A stretch of DNA of 31,088 bases from Actinomycetota bacterium (GTDB lineage Bacteria; Actinomycetota; Actinomycetes; S36-B12; UBA5976). The notes beneath the pieces were generated by a model that saw only the letters and a program-made list of their open reading frames with translations, did not search any database and was not told the DNA's origin. Below, piece by piece: positions 1-7,781 of this stretch. The DNA lies in NCBI GenBank assembly GCA_026392535.1, contig JAPLBX010000069.1, positions 1-31,088 on the forward strand. Direction: 5' to 3'. A program made the position numbers and the translations under genes. The stretch's first letter is position 1; each line of letters begins with the position of its first letter.

Positions 1-728
1 CCAGCGGCAAGACCTAACTTCTTAGAAACTGCTTCTTGCAACGTTGCCAAGATCTTTGGTTGCAGAACAACGTTTCCTGGCTTGTAAACACCGTGGACGT
101 TTCCAAATGTTGCAGCCACTAAGTAGCGGGCATTTGCATCTGTTCCAAGAGTTTCAATAGTCAGAAGAGCGTCTTCAGGAGTTGAGAAGAGTTTCGCATC
201 ATGACTTGCTTCGATGCCATCTTCTTCGCCACCAACAACACCAATTTCAATTTCCAAAATGATATTTGCTGCAGCACATTTATCAAGTAATTCATTTGCA
301 ATGTCAAGGTTTTGATTCATTGGAACTGCAGATCCATCCCACATATGTGATTGGAAAAGTGGGAGTTGACCATTCTTAACGCGAGCTGCACTTACATCAA
401 TCAATGGTCGCATGTAGCCATCAAGTTTTTCTAGCGGGCAATGATCAGTATGAAGTGCAATTTGCACGTCATACTTTTCGGCAACAACGTATGCGAATTC
501 GGCCAGAGCACGTGCACCAAGCACCATGTCTTTTACGCGTTGACCTGAAGCGAACTCAGCGCCGCCCCAAGAAAATTGGACGATGCCATCTGATTCAGCT
601 TCTGCAAAACCGCGGATTGCAGCAACAATGCTGTTTGATGAAGTGACGTTGATTGCTGGATATGCAAATTTGCCGGCTTTCGCGCGGTCCAACATTTCAC
701 GATAAATCTCGGGGGTAGCAATAGGCAC
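1..728 (-). CDS. fba: Class II fructose-bisphosphate aldolase, C-terminus cut by window edge
   Basis: This enzyme cleaves fructose 1,6-bisphosphate to dihydroxyacetone phosphate and glyceraldehyde 3-phosphate in central carbon metabolism. It is a zinc-dependent cytosolic enzyme. Reading the minus strand gives 242 codons of an open frame that begins MPIATPEIYREML. The zinc and active-site motif HTDHCP lies near residues 93-98, and an acidic EIEIGVVGGEEDG stretch lies near residue 170. Both are typical of class II aldolases. The family is usually about 340 residues, so roughly the last 100 are outside the window. The GTG at 728 is chosen because GAGGAG sits at 735-740, a good Shine-Dalgarno spacing. 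It follows the MFS gene on the same strand after an 89-base gap. Confidence 0.93.
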   Translation of the reverse strand, partial: MPIATPEIYREMLDRAKAGKFAYPAINVTSSNSIVAAIRGFAEAESDGIVQFSWGGAEFASGQRVKDMVLGARALAEFAYVVAEKYDVQIALHTDHCPLEKLDGYMRPLIDVSAARVKNGQLPLFQSHMWDGSAVPMNQNLDIANELLDKCAAANIILEIEIGVVGGEEDGIEASHDAKLFSTPEDALLTIETLGTDANARYLVAATFGNVHGVYKPGNVVLQPKILATLQEAVSKKLGLAA

Positions 729-817
729 GAAATGCTCCTCAGCGGTAGATGTGTTTCGCCCGCAGGTCGCGGACACTTGCACATTCTCCCACTCCACTTT
801 TAGAGCTACAAAGCCCC

Positions 818-2056
818 CTAGGCGTTAAAGCCTGCACCGCGAAGGTTGCGCACATCCTTGCTCAAGAAACTCAAAGTAACCATCAAAATAACTAGCGAAC
901 CAGCGCCAATCAGTACTGGACGAGGCCCAAAAGACTCGGCCAATGGTCCAGCAAGAGCCAAACCAATTGGACCGAAAAGTGTTGATCCAAAAGCATCGTA
1001 GGCGGCAACCCGGCCAATTGATTCCTTCGGGATATTCGATTGCAATGCAGTCGACCACCAAATCCACATTAACTCAAGGCCGATACCCATAAAGAAAACG
1101 ATTCCTAAAAGTGTTGTCAATGATGTGGGCACAGATAAAAACAACATGTAGATTCCAATTGGATAGGTAGCAAACATGCTCATCACAATTGGTCGCGAAG
1201 GTCGCCATTTAGTTGCGATTACTGCGCCAACTAGAAGTCCAATTCCTTCCATGCTAATTATTTGCGCCCAAGTTATTGCGCCATCAAATTCATCTTTCGC
1301 AACCAGTGGCCCAAGCACACCATCTGTTGCGCGCATTGCCATCACTACCAATGAGAAACATGCAACAACTACAACTACCCATTTATAGGACCAGAAGACT
1401 TTCCAGCCATCATGCAATTCCTTGATAACCGATTCTGATTCGGTTGCGCGTGATGATGTGTGGCGCAATTTCCAAACCAATAAACCAGCTATCAGGAAAG
1501 TTAAACCATCGACGGCAATGGCAAAAGCACCTGAAACTTGTGAGACCAAGAAGCCACCAGCTGCGGCACCAAAAATTATTGATGCATTACTTCCGAAAGA
1601 AATATATGAGTTTGCAGTTTGTAAATATTCGTCATCTAGAAGATCAGCCGGCAAACCTGGATATGCGGGATACCAAAGTGCATTTAGCACTCCTGAAATT
1701 GCCGAAAGTATTACCAGCAAAATGATTGGTGGATTTCCATCAAATGCATTTTGATTCCAGAACAAATATGCTTCTGCGAAAACCACAATACTTAAAATCG
1801 TGTCCATTATGGCAATCATGCGAGCACGACCGATTCGATCGGCAAGTACTCCACCTAGCGGAAGCATGATTACTAGTGGAATTGCTTGTGCCGTTAAAAC
1901 CAAACTCAAAGAGGTTGCGTCACCATCTGGCAAAGCAAAAATTGAAAACGCAAGTGCTGTTGGTGCCATGCCGTTGCCGAAATTAGAAATTGTGCGCGCA
2001 AGAAGTAGCCGGCGGAAATTCGCCTGGCTTAGCACTACTTTGTGCTGACTTTTCAT
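818..2056 (-). CDS. MFS transporter, drug/metabolite exporter type
   Basis: The 412-residue protein is an integral membrane transporter of the major facilitator superfamily, with about 12 hydrophobic segments. The cytoplasmic motif-A loop is visible near residue 75 (LGGVLADRIGRARM). The overall pattern resembles the MFS_3/enterobactin-exporter-like group. The substrate cannot be read from the sequence. The ATG at 2056 is preceded by AGAAG and lies 10 bases after the trmH stop, so it is probably expressed from the trmH promoter. It ends 89 bases before fba. Because these exporters are often misassigned, I claim only the family. Confidence 0.85.
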   Translation of the reverse strand: MKSQHKVVLSQANFRRLLLARTISNFGNGMAPTALAFSIFALPDGDATSLSLVLTAQAIPLVIMLPLGGVLADRIGRARMIAIMDTILSIVVFAEAYLFWNQNAFDGNPPIILLVILSAISGVLNALWYPAYPGLPADLLDDEYLQTANSYISFGSNASIIFGAAAGGFLVSQVSGAFAIAVDGLTFLIAGLLVWKLRHTSSRATESESVIKELHDGWKVFWSYKWVVVVVACFSLVVMAMRATDGVLGPLVAKDEFDGAITWAQIISMEGIGLLVGAVIATKWRPSRPIVMSMFATYPIGIYMLFLSVPTSLTTLLGIVFFMGIGLELMWIWWSTALQSNIPKESIGRVAAYDAFGSTLFGPIGLALAGPLAESFGPRPVLIGAGSLVILMVTLSFLSKDVRNLRGAGFNA

Positions 2057-2066
2057 CTAGCTTCTT

Positions 2067-2723
2067 TCAGTTAATTTCTTGCTCAAAAACATGGCGTCGA
2101 ATCCACGCATGCATCGCAATTGCAGCAGCTGCGCCTGCATTTATTGAGCGAGTAGAGCCGAATTGTGCAATAGAAAGGCAGGAAGTGACTAATTCCCCCG
2201 CTTCGGGTGAGAGCCCACGGCCTTCTTGGCCAAATAGCAATACACATTCACGAGGTAAATCAAAGGTTTCAATCGGCACAGATCCAGGCAAGTTATCGAT
2301 GCCTATTACTTCTAAATTATTGGCTTTTGCCCACTGTCCAAAAGTTGCAATATCCTCATGATGATTTACATGTTGGTAGCGATCTGTAACCATGGCACCA
2401 CGACGATTCCATCGCCTTTTGCCAATAATGTGAACTTCTTTAGCCATGAACGCATTTGCAGAGCGAACAATCGAACCGATATTCATGTCGTGTTCTAGAT
2501 TTTCAATTGCAATGTGAAATGGGTGTCGCTTCTTATCGAGGTCAGCAATGATTGCGTTCATATTCCAATAACGATAATCATCTACAACATTTCTTCGATC
2601 ACCATCTCGAAGAAGCTCGGGATCAAAATGCGATTCGGTGGGCACTTCACCTTGCCAAGGGCCAACACCAACGACGTTATCCACTTCATCGTGCTGATTT
2701 AGTGGCTCATCTGCAGCATTCAT
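2067..2723 (-). CDS. TrmH/SpoU-family RNA 2'-O-methyltransferase
   Basis: A cytosolic S-adenosylmethionine-dependent enzyme that methylates a ribose 2'-OH in tRNA or rRNA. All three SpoU motifs are visible in the 218-residue product: NIGSIVRSANAF, VLLFGQEGRGLS and the C-terminal SIAQFGSTRSINAGAAAAI, which form the trefoil-knot SAM site. The roughly 65-residue N-terminal extension is acidic and not recognised. Which nucleotide is modified cannot be told. Two starts are possible, GTG at 2729 and ATG at 2723. I choose ATG because TAGGCT lies exactly six bases upstream, the spacing seen at other apparently leaderless genes here, and there is no Shine-Dalgarno site. It is divergent from the first dedA gene with only 22 bases between the two starts. 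Confidence 0.88.
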   Translation of the reverse strand: MNAADEPLNQHDEVDNVVGVGPWQGEVPTESHFDPELLRDGDRRNVVDDYRYWNMNAIIADLDKKRHPFHIAIENLEHDMNIGSIVRSANAFMAKEVHIIGKRRWNRRGAMVTDRYQHVNHHEDIATFGQWAKANNLEVIGIDNLPGSVPIETFDLPRECVLLFGQEGRGLSPEAGELVTSCLSIAQFGSTRSINAGAAAAIAMHAWIRRHVFEQEIN

Positions 2724-2729
2724 GTGCAC

Positions 2730-2739
2730 AGCCTAGGCT
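2730..2739. promoter_or_regulatory. Symmetric bidirectional -10 element for trmH and dedA
   Basis: AGCCTAGGCT is a perfect 10-base palindrome. Read on the plus strand it holds TAGGCT (2734-2739), followed by six bases and the GTG of dedA at 2746. Read on the minus strand it holds TAGGCT (2735-2730), followed by six bases and the ATG of trmH at 2723. Both therefore match TANNNT-N6-start, the leaderless arrangement known from actinobacteria. The sequence and spacing are direct observation; use as a promoter in both directions is inference. Confidence 0.7.
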
Positions 2740-2745
2740 TCGTGA

Positions 2746-3378
2746 GTGCACTTAATCGCAGCCGCTCTAGATGGGCCACTTCAAGATTTCCTAAACACAT
2801 CAGGGCCATTTCTTTTCTACTTAGTTGTCTGGTCACTAATTTTCGCTGGCACTGGACTTTTAATCGGCGTTTTTGTGCCATTCATAACTGGCGACTCTCT
2901 TCTGTTTGCCGCAGGACTAATAGCTGCATCAACCGACAATATAAATATTGCGATTCTGGCAGTCGGGGTTGGCATCTCAGCTTTTCTAGGTGATCAAGTT
3001 GGTTTTGTACTAGGCAGGCACTACGGCAGACCATATTTAGACAAACGCAAAAGTCCAAGTATCGCCAAATGGGTGGCACGAAGTGAAAAGTTTTATCACA
3101 CCTGGGGCTGGAGTGCAGTGGTGATTGCGAGATTTATGCCGTGGATGCGTTCACTGATTCCACCAGTTGCCGGCGTTGCAAGAATGAACTACTACAAGTT
3201 TTTATCGGCGAATTTTGTTGGTGCAGTGGTTTGGGGAACAGGCATGTCCTTCGTCGGATATTTCGCTGCTCAGAATGACTCGATTAAATCTGTCGCATAT
3301 GTAATCGGATTTGGCTTTATATCGGCCTCTATTGTGGTTGGCTTGGTAACTTGGAAACGAGATCGGGAAGCTAAATGA
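2746..3378 (+). CDS. DedA family membrane protein (first of a tandem pair)
   Basis: DedA proteins (SNARE-associated/VTT domain) are integral membrane proteins; family members act in phospholipid flipping, envelope homeostasis or undecaprenyl-phosphate recycling. The 210 residues show several hydrophobic segments. The family arginine motif ARFMPWMRSLIPPVAG lies near residues 126-141, and GDSLLFAAGL near residue 49. The conserved acidic residue usually found before this loop appears as glycine (FAGTGLLIG), and the loop has VPFIT before GDS, so it differs from its neighbour. GTG at 2746 is used because it follows TAGGCT by six bases. Its stop overlaps the start of the second copy (ATGA), suggesting translational coupling and possibly a heteromer. 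Confidence 0.86.
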   Translation: MHLIAAALDGPLQDFLNTSGPFLFYLVVWSLIFAGTGLLIGVFVPFITGDSLLFAAGLIAASTDNINIAILAVGVGISAFLGDQVGFVLGRHYGRPYLDKRKSPSIAKWVARSEKFYHTWGWSAVVIARFMPWMRSLIPPVAGVARMNYYKFLSANFVGAVVWGTGMSFVGYFAAQNDSIKSVAYVIGFGFISASIVVGLVTWKRDREAK

Positions 3379-4007
3379 ATTTGATTGCACTTTTACCATC
3401 ATGGCTTAGCGCCGAAGGTTTATTCGATGCACTTGGTTCTTGGGCCCTCGTAGGATTCACTATCGTTATCTTCTTAGAGTGCGCCATTTTCGTTGGCATG
3501 TTCTTCCCAGGTGATTCACTTTTGTTTTTAACAGGACTACTTGTTACTTCCGGGAAAATGACTGAACCACTTTGGTTAGTGATTGCACTTCTTTATGTAG
3601 CCGCTGTTGCTGGAAATATTGTTGGATATCAATTGGGTTATGCAATTGGTCCAAAACTCTTCAATCGCCCAAATTCAAGAATTCTTAAACCTGTATATAT
3701 TGAAAAAACTGAAGCGTTTTTTGACAAGTACGGTCCGCGCGCAATTATCTTGGCTCGCTTTGTTCCAATCATTCGCACACTTATTACAGCGATGGCTGGA
3801 ATGGGGCGAATGAACCGCAAAACCTTTATTGTTAATTCAGCAATTGGTGCAATTTTCTGGGTGATCGGAATTACCTTGTTAGGAGCAGCTCTTGGTAATA
3901 ATGATTTTGTCCGAGCAAATTTAGAAATAATTTTGTTGAGCTTTGTGGCACTTAGCACAGTGCCAATTGCCGTGGAGATTTATCGCCACCGCAAAAATTC
4001 AAATTAG
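3375..4007 (+). CDS. DedA family membrane protein (second of a tandem pair)
   Basis: The second DedA protein has the same length as the first, 210 residues. It keeps the canonical signature: an acidic residue followed by FPGDSLLFLTG (FLECAIFVGMFFPGDS, near residues 32-47) and ARFVPIIRTLITAMAGMGRM near residue 130. Several transmembrane segments and a short basic C-terminal tail (YRHRKNSN) place it in the cytoplasmic membrane. The start overlaps the stop of the upstream dedA by four bases, so the two form one transcription unit. The gene converges on pyrE with only two bases between the stops, leaving no room for a terminator. The transported lipid or partner cannot be read from the sequence. 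Confidence 0.9.
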   Translation: MNLIALLPSWLSAEGLFDALGSWALVGFTIVIFLECAIFVGMFFPGDSLLFLTGLLVTSGKMTEPLWLVIALLYVAAVAGNIVGYQLGYAIGPKLFNRPNSRILKPVYIEKTEAFFDKYGPRAIILARFVPIIRTLITAMAGMGRMNRKTFIVNSAIGAIFWVIGITLLGAALGNNDFVRANLEIILLSFVALSTVPIAVEIYRHRKNSN

Positions 4008-4009
4008 AT

Positions 4010-4546
4010 TTACAAACCTAAATCTTGCAGGCTGTAAGCGGCAAGGTACTTGTAACCTGCTTCTTCAATCTTGGCGCCCGCACCACGATCAACAATCACT
4101 GCCACACCAACAACAATGGCGCCTTCAGCTTCTAGCGCTTCAACTGCGGTAAGAACAGAACCACCAGTAGTTGAAGTGTCTTCTACAGCCAAAACTCTGC
4201 GACCCTTCACATCTGGTCCTTCAACTCGGCGTTGAAGTCCGTGAGCTTTTTCGCTCTTGCGAACTACGAATGCATCGAGTTTGCGACCACGGCGACTTGC
4301 AGCATGCAACATTGCGGTTGCGACTGGATCTGCTCCAAGGGTCAAACCACCTACAGCTTCAAAATCAAATTCTGCGCAAGCATCAAGCATCACTTCGCCA
4401 ACAAGTGGTGCGGCAACCGCGTCGAGGGTTACGCGCCGAAGGTCAACGTAGTAATCCGCTTCCTTACCACTAGACAAAATAACTTTGCCGTGGACAACAG
4501 CCTTCTTGATAATTTCTTCGCGGAGAGCGCTTTTTGAATCAGTCAT
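4010..4546 (-). CDS. pyrE: Orotate phosphoribosyltransferase
   Basis: PyrE transfers phosphoribose from PRPP to orotate, giving orotidine 5'-phosphate in de novo pyrimidine synthesis. The 178-residue length is normal. The PRPP-binding signature VLAVEDTSTTGGS is visible near residues 117-129, and the catalytic-loop lysine/arginine region VVRKSEKAHGLQRRVEG lies near residues 93-109. The ATG at 4546 follows TAGGCT by exactly six bases and has no Shine-Dalgarno site, so it is probably leaderless. The gene is divergent from the small gene at 4587. A pyrE near trmH and fba is common in actinobacterial chromosomes, as I recall. Confidence 0.93.
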   Translation of the reverse strand: MTDSKSALREEIIKKAVVHGKVILSSGKEADYYVDLRRVTLDAVAAPLVGEVMLDACAEFDFEAVGGLTLGADPVATAMLHAASRRGRKLDAFVVRKSEKAHGLQRRVEGPDVKGRRVLAVEDTSTTGGSVLTAVEALEAEGAIVVGVAVIVDRGAGAKIEEAGYKYLAAYSLQDLGL

Positions 4547-4552
4547 GCGGCA

Positions 4553-4558
4553 AGCCTA
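4553..4558 (-). promoter_or_regulatory. -10 hexamer TAGGCT, leaderless pyrE
   Basis: On the minus strand TAGGCT is followed by six bases (TGCCGC) and the pyrE ATG. No purine-rich ribosome site fits in this space. Confidence 0.6.
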
Positions 4559-4574
4559 CTAACGAGATGACTTC

Positions 4575-4580
4575 TAGAGT
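4575..4580 (+). promoter_or_regulatory. -10 hexamer TAGAGT, leaderless gene at 4587
   Basis: TAGAGT is followed by GGGGCT (six bases) and GTG at 4587. GGGG lies too close to the start to be a normal ribosome site, so the leaderless reading is preferred. Confidence 0.5.
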
Positions 4581-4586
4581 GGGGCT

Positions 4587-4997
4587 GTGGGAATCTTGGC
4601 TCTAACAACTCAAGCGGATGATATTCAATGGGCTCAGCGTATTAATCTGGATACGCAAGCCGCGGATTACGTGCAAGTGGCCGCGATTTGTAAATCAATC
4701 TCGATTGGCGATTCTCGCGGGAGCCATGTTGTGGCGTTCAAAGGAATCGCAAAGCACTTCCCAGCTTTGCAAGTGTTTTTCAAAGCTAACCATTTCCGGG
4801 TTTTGTCATATGTTTGTGTAGACGAATTGCCCGAAGGAAAATTAGTCGAGTGGCCTGATTCGCCAGTGATCTATGTTGATACAACTAACAACTTGGAGAA
4901 TCTAAATATTGCAAGACTTAGAAACTGGGATGTTGTTAATTCCACAGATACTAATTTGCAATTAGATATTACTTCTTGCGTTGCACTTTACGAATAA
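4587..4997 (+). CDS. Hypothetical protein, 136 residues, family not recognised
   Basis: I do not recognise this protein. It is soluble by composition, with no signal peptide or membrane segment. Visible features are a central VVAFKGIAKHFPALQVFFKA stretch and a C-terminal half rich in N and D (VDTTNNLENLNIARLRNWDVV). It has two to three scattered cysteines but no metal-binding pattern. The GTG start follows TAGAGT by six bases. It is divergent from pyrE with 40 bases between the starts, and it runs into the dehydrogenase gene 3' to 3' with a 29-base overlap. The promoter-like spacing and the lack of in-frame stops over 136 codons support a real gene; function is unknown. Confidence 0.6.
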   Translation: MGILALTTQADDIQWAQRINLDTQAADYVQVAAICKSISIGDSRGSHVVAFKGIAKHFPALQVFFKANHFRVLSYVCVDELPEGKLVEWPDSPVIYVDTTNNLENLNIARLRNWDVVNSTDTNLQLDITSCVALYE

Positions 4998-5724
4998 GGC
5001 TGCTTGGCGTTATTTTCATCATCACCACAAAGAACTTGTATCGCAAACTCGGAATTGAAATCACTTTGCCCTGTTTATGATCTTTCCAGCCTTTTCTTAC
5101 AACATAATCTGCATCTAGCCACATCCAATTGGGAACTTCGGATTTGTCGAAGTTTGCGCGGGCATGAAATTCTGTATGAGTGAAACCTGGACAAAGCGCT
5201 GAAACGTTGACACCATATTTGTTTACTTCACTTGCTAAAGATTCAGCAAAATTTGTCGCCCAAGCTTTAGCAGATGAATAAGTGCCACCAGTCATAAAAG
5301 ATGCAACAGAGGAAACAATCAGAATGTCTCCACCGCCATTAACGCGCATTTGTGCTGCGGCGGCGTGCGAAAGACGAAGCACTGCCGTGACTAGAACATC
5401 AAGCATTGATTTTTCTGCTTGGTAATCGCCATTAGAAATACTTTGGTTAACGCTGAATCCAGCATTGTTTATTAGCACTTCAATACGTTTTCCTGATTTG
5501 CTAATTCGTGTTGCAACTTCTTCTAAAGACTTCTTTTTGGTTAGGTCGGCTACTAAAACCTCACATTTGATTCCGTATTGAGACTTTAAGTCCTTTGCAA
5601 TACTTTTGAGACGAGTTTTGTCACGAGCTACCAAAACCAAATTGTGATTTTCACTAGCGAGGAGTTTTGCAAACTCATATCCAATACCAGCTGTTGCACC
5701 TGTAACCAATGCCCACTTACCCAT
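4969..5724 (-). CDS. Short-chain dehydrogenase/reductase
   Basis: An NAD(P)-dependent classical SDR of 251 residues. The cofactor motif TGATAGIG is at residues 8-15, NNAG near residue 85, the catalytic serine in IVSSVAS near residue 135, and YSSAK with the catalytic Tyr and Lys near residues 148-152. Substrate specificity cannot be read. The C-terminus is long and basic (RKVQRKK) with a hydrophobic stretch FFVVMMKI, seen in SDRs that associate with membranes. ATG at 5724 is chosen over the upstream in-frame TTG at 5754 because GGAG lies six bases before it and it starts two bases after the hspR stop. It is the last gene of the chaperone operon, and a role in stress response is not established. 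Confidence 0.88.
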   Translation of the reverse strand: MGKWALVTGATAGIGYEFAKLLASENHNLVLVARDKTRLKSIAKDLKSQYGIKCEVLVADLTKKKSLEEVATRISKSGKRIEVLINNAGFSVNQSISNGDYQAEKSMLDVLVTAVLRLSHAAAAQMRVNGGGDILIVSSVASFMTGGTYSSAKAWATNFAESLASEVNKYGVNVSALCPGFTHTEFHARANFDKSEVPNWMWLDADYVVRKGWKDHKQGKVISIPSLRYKFFVVMMKITPSSLIRKVQRKK

Positions 5725-5726
5725 TA

Positions 5727-6083
5727 CTAACTCCGCTTTCTTTGTGGTCGCCAAACTACCACTGCAGTTGAAGAGACCTGACGAGTGACCTCATCTAGCC
5801 GCTGCCGCAAGCGCAAGTTGTCTTCTTCAAGTTGCATGATGCGCTGAATTCCAGCGAGGTTTACCCCAGCTGTTGTCAGTTCAGAAATCTCTTTCAGCCG
5901 AGCAATGTCGCGAAGTGAATAGAGCCGAGTTCGGCCATCCGTTCTACCTGGACTTACTAGTCCTAGGCGGTCATACTGACGCAAAGTTTGTGGATGCAAA
6001 TTCGCAATCTGTGCTGCCACAGTAATTCCATAAACGGCAGCATCGACATCAATGTCTGGGAATCCAAATTCTCTACCGGCCAT
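5727..6083 (-). CDS. hspR: HspR, MerR-family heat-shock repressor
   Basis: HspR represses the dnaK operon in actinobacteria by binding HAIR inverted repeats, with DnaK as a co-repressor. The 118-residue product has a MerR-type winged helix (VYGITVAAQIANLHPQTLRQ, then YDRLGLVSPGRTDGRTRLYS) at residues 18-60. It is followed by a helical tail (IQRIMQLEEDNLRLRQRLDEV) and a basic C-terminus. The ATG at 6083 overlaps the dnaJ stop by one base (TGATG) with GGTGAG upstream; a GTG three bases earlier is possible. Its position as the fourth gene of dnaK-grpE-dnaJ-hspR is the standard actinobacterial order and gives autoregulation. Confidence 0.93.
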   Translation of the reverse strand: MAGREFGFPDIDVDAAVYGITVAAQIANLHPQTLRQYDRLGLVSPGRTDGRTRLYSLRDIARLKEISELTTAGVNLAGIQRIMQLEEDNLRLRQRLDEVTRQVSSTAVVVWRPQRKRS

Positions 6084-7222
6084 CACTCACCATCCGGATT
6101 GATACGTGGTGCACTTGCAGCTTTGGTGAGAAGTTCTTCGCGTGGATCGTCGCCTTCAGTTTCCTTAGCGAAAGTTTCCAATGCAGATTTCGCCTGCTTC
6201 GATAGTTTCAATGGGATTGCAAGTTCTACTGTTACTAGCAAATCACCTTGCTTGGATTTGCTATTTGTTACTCCGCGGCCCTTTACGCGAAAAGTTTTTC
6301 CCGATGTTGTTCCGGCTGGGATTTTCAATGTCACATTTCCACCAGTAGCAACTGGCACTGAAATTTGCGCACCGAAAGTTGCTTCGGCAAAAGTTATTGG
6401 GACTGTGACAGTCAAGTTATCTTCTTTGCGCCCAAATACTGGGTGGTTTGTCACTGAGATCCGAACAATTAAATCTCCAGCTGGTCCACCGTTTGGTCCA
6501 GCAGCGCCGCGACCTGATAAACGAATAGCAGCGCCATCTTTTACTCCGCGCGGGATTTTTATTTGTACAGTTTTGGTGTCGCGAACAATTCCAGTTGCGT
6601 GACAGTTGCGGCAAGGCTTTTCAATTTTCTGGCCTGTGCCTTGGCATGCACTGCAAGTTTGGGGAATACCAAATCCACCAACATTTCTAGCTACTTGTCC
6701 ACTTCCGCGACAAGTCCCACAAGTAGAAACCTTTGAGCCAGCTTCAGCACGAGATCCGCGGCAACTTGCACAAACCACATCACCGGTGATCCGAAGTGGC
6801 GTGGTCACGCCTTGCAAAGCATCTGCGAACGAAATTGTCACACGGGTCTCTAAATCGTTTCCCCGACTTACTCGGCTAGAGCGACCGCCAAACATTCCAC
6901 CCATATCGCCAAAGATGTCGTCAAGGTTGATATTCGAATTTTGATATTGGCCACCTGCATTTCGGCCGCCACCCATGAATGCGCCACTTGAAACAGCTTC
7001 GCGATATTCGTCATATTCCTTACGAGACGAATCGCTGCCGACTACATCATAAGCTTCAGAAACTTCTTTGAATTTTGCTTCAGCTTTCGCGTTATCAGGA
7101 TTAGTGTCGGGGTGAAATTCCTTCGCGAGCTTTCGATATTTCTTTTTGATTTCATCTGGCGTGGCACTTTTGCTTACCCCAAGAATTTTGTAGAAATCTT
7201 TTTCTGCCCAATCTGGATTCAT
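6083..7222 (-). CDS. dnaJ: Chaperone protein DnaJ
   Basis: DnaJ (Hsp40) delivers unfolded clients to DnaK and stimulates its ATPase. The 379-residue protein has the full type I layout. The J domain has HPD at about residues 37-39. A glycine-rich region GGMFGGRSS lies near 110. Four zinc repeats follow (CASCRGS, CGTCRGSG, CSACQGTG, CRNCHATG) between about 150 and 215, then the C-terminal client-binding domains. The ATG at 7222 is preferred to the in-frame GTG at 7228 because AAAGGGG sits at an appropriate distance. It lies 37 bases after grpE and overlaps hspR by one base. Confidence 0.96.
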   Translation of the reverse strand: MNPDWAEKDFYKILGVSKSATPDEIKKKYRKLAKEFHPDTNPDNAKAEAKFKEVSEAYDVVGSDSSRKEYDEYREAVSSGAFMGGGRNAGGQYQNSNINLDDIFGDMGGMFGGRSSRVSRGNDLETRVTISFADALQGVTTPLRITGDVVCASCRGSRAEAGSKVSTCGTCRGSGQVARNVGGFGIPQTCSACQGTGQKIEKPCRNCHATGIVRDTKTVQIKIPRGVKDGAAIRLSGRGAAGPNGGPAGDLIVRISVTNHPVFGRKEDNLTVTVPITFAEATFGAQISVPVATGGNVTLKIPAGTTSGKTFRVKGRGVTNSKSKQGDLLVTVELAIPLKLSKQAKSALETFAKETEGDDPREELLTKAASAPRINPDGE

Positions 7223-7259
7223 TTTCACCCCTTTCGCGAATAGAAATCGAGTTGATTAT

Positions 7260-7781
7260 TTACACTGAACGGACAATGTCCTCTACAGCAACTCGAGCTG
7301 GTCGTAGCACGCGGCCTGCGAAACGAAATCCGGATTGGTAAACATCAGTAACCACAGTTACTACTTCACCATTGGCGTCAGAAGTCTGATGAGTAACAGC
7401 CTCATGAATGGATGGATCAAAATCTTCACCTGCTGCACCAAAAGTTTCAAGGCCATACTTCTTCATAATGCCGTCTACTGAATCACTCACGCTTTTGAAT
7501 GCGCCGTTGAGCTCACCATGTTCATTTGCTCTAGCAAAATCATCAAGGACAGGCAAAAACGCGTTAAGTACATCTGCAATCGCAGTTTCCCTCGCAAGCG
7601 AACGATCTCGCTCTACGCGTTTGCGGTAGTTTGAGTATTCAGCTTGCAAGCGTTGAATATCGCCAGTTAGTTCAGATAGTTTCTCTGAAACATCTTTCTC
7701 GGCAGCATCTTCAGCGGCATTAGCCGCTTCGAGGTTTTCCTCGAAGCTGGCCATACCGTTGTCGTTTTCGGATTCAGACAT
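7260..7781 (-). CDS. grpE: Nucleotide exchange factor GrpE
   Basis: GrpE releases ADP from DnaK and so resets the chaperone cycle. The 173-residue protein has an acidic N-terminal tail, then a long coiled coil (LSELTGDIQRLQAEYSNYRKRVERD, residues about 36-60, given here in part by its heptad pattern). A beta domain carries the family signature ending in GFRFAGRVLRPARVAV. The start ATG overlaps the dnaK stop by one base (TAATG), a classic translational coupling, so GrpE should be made together with DnaK. Confidence 0.95.
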   Translation of the reverse strand: MSESENDNGMASFEENLEAANAAEDAAEKDVSEKLSELTGDIQRLQAEYSNYRKRVERDRSLARETAIADVLNAFLPVLDDFARANEHGELNGAFKSVSDSVDGIMKKYGLETFGAAGEDFDPSIHEAVTHQTSDANGEVVTVVTDVYQSGFRFAGRVLRPARVAVEDIVRSV

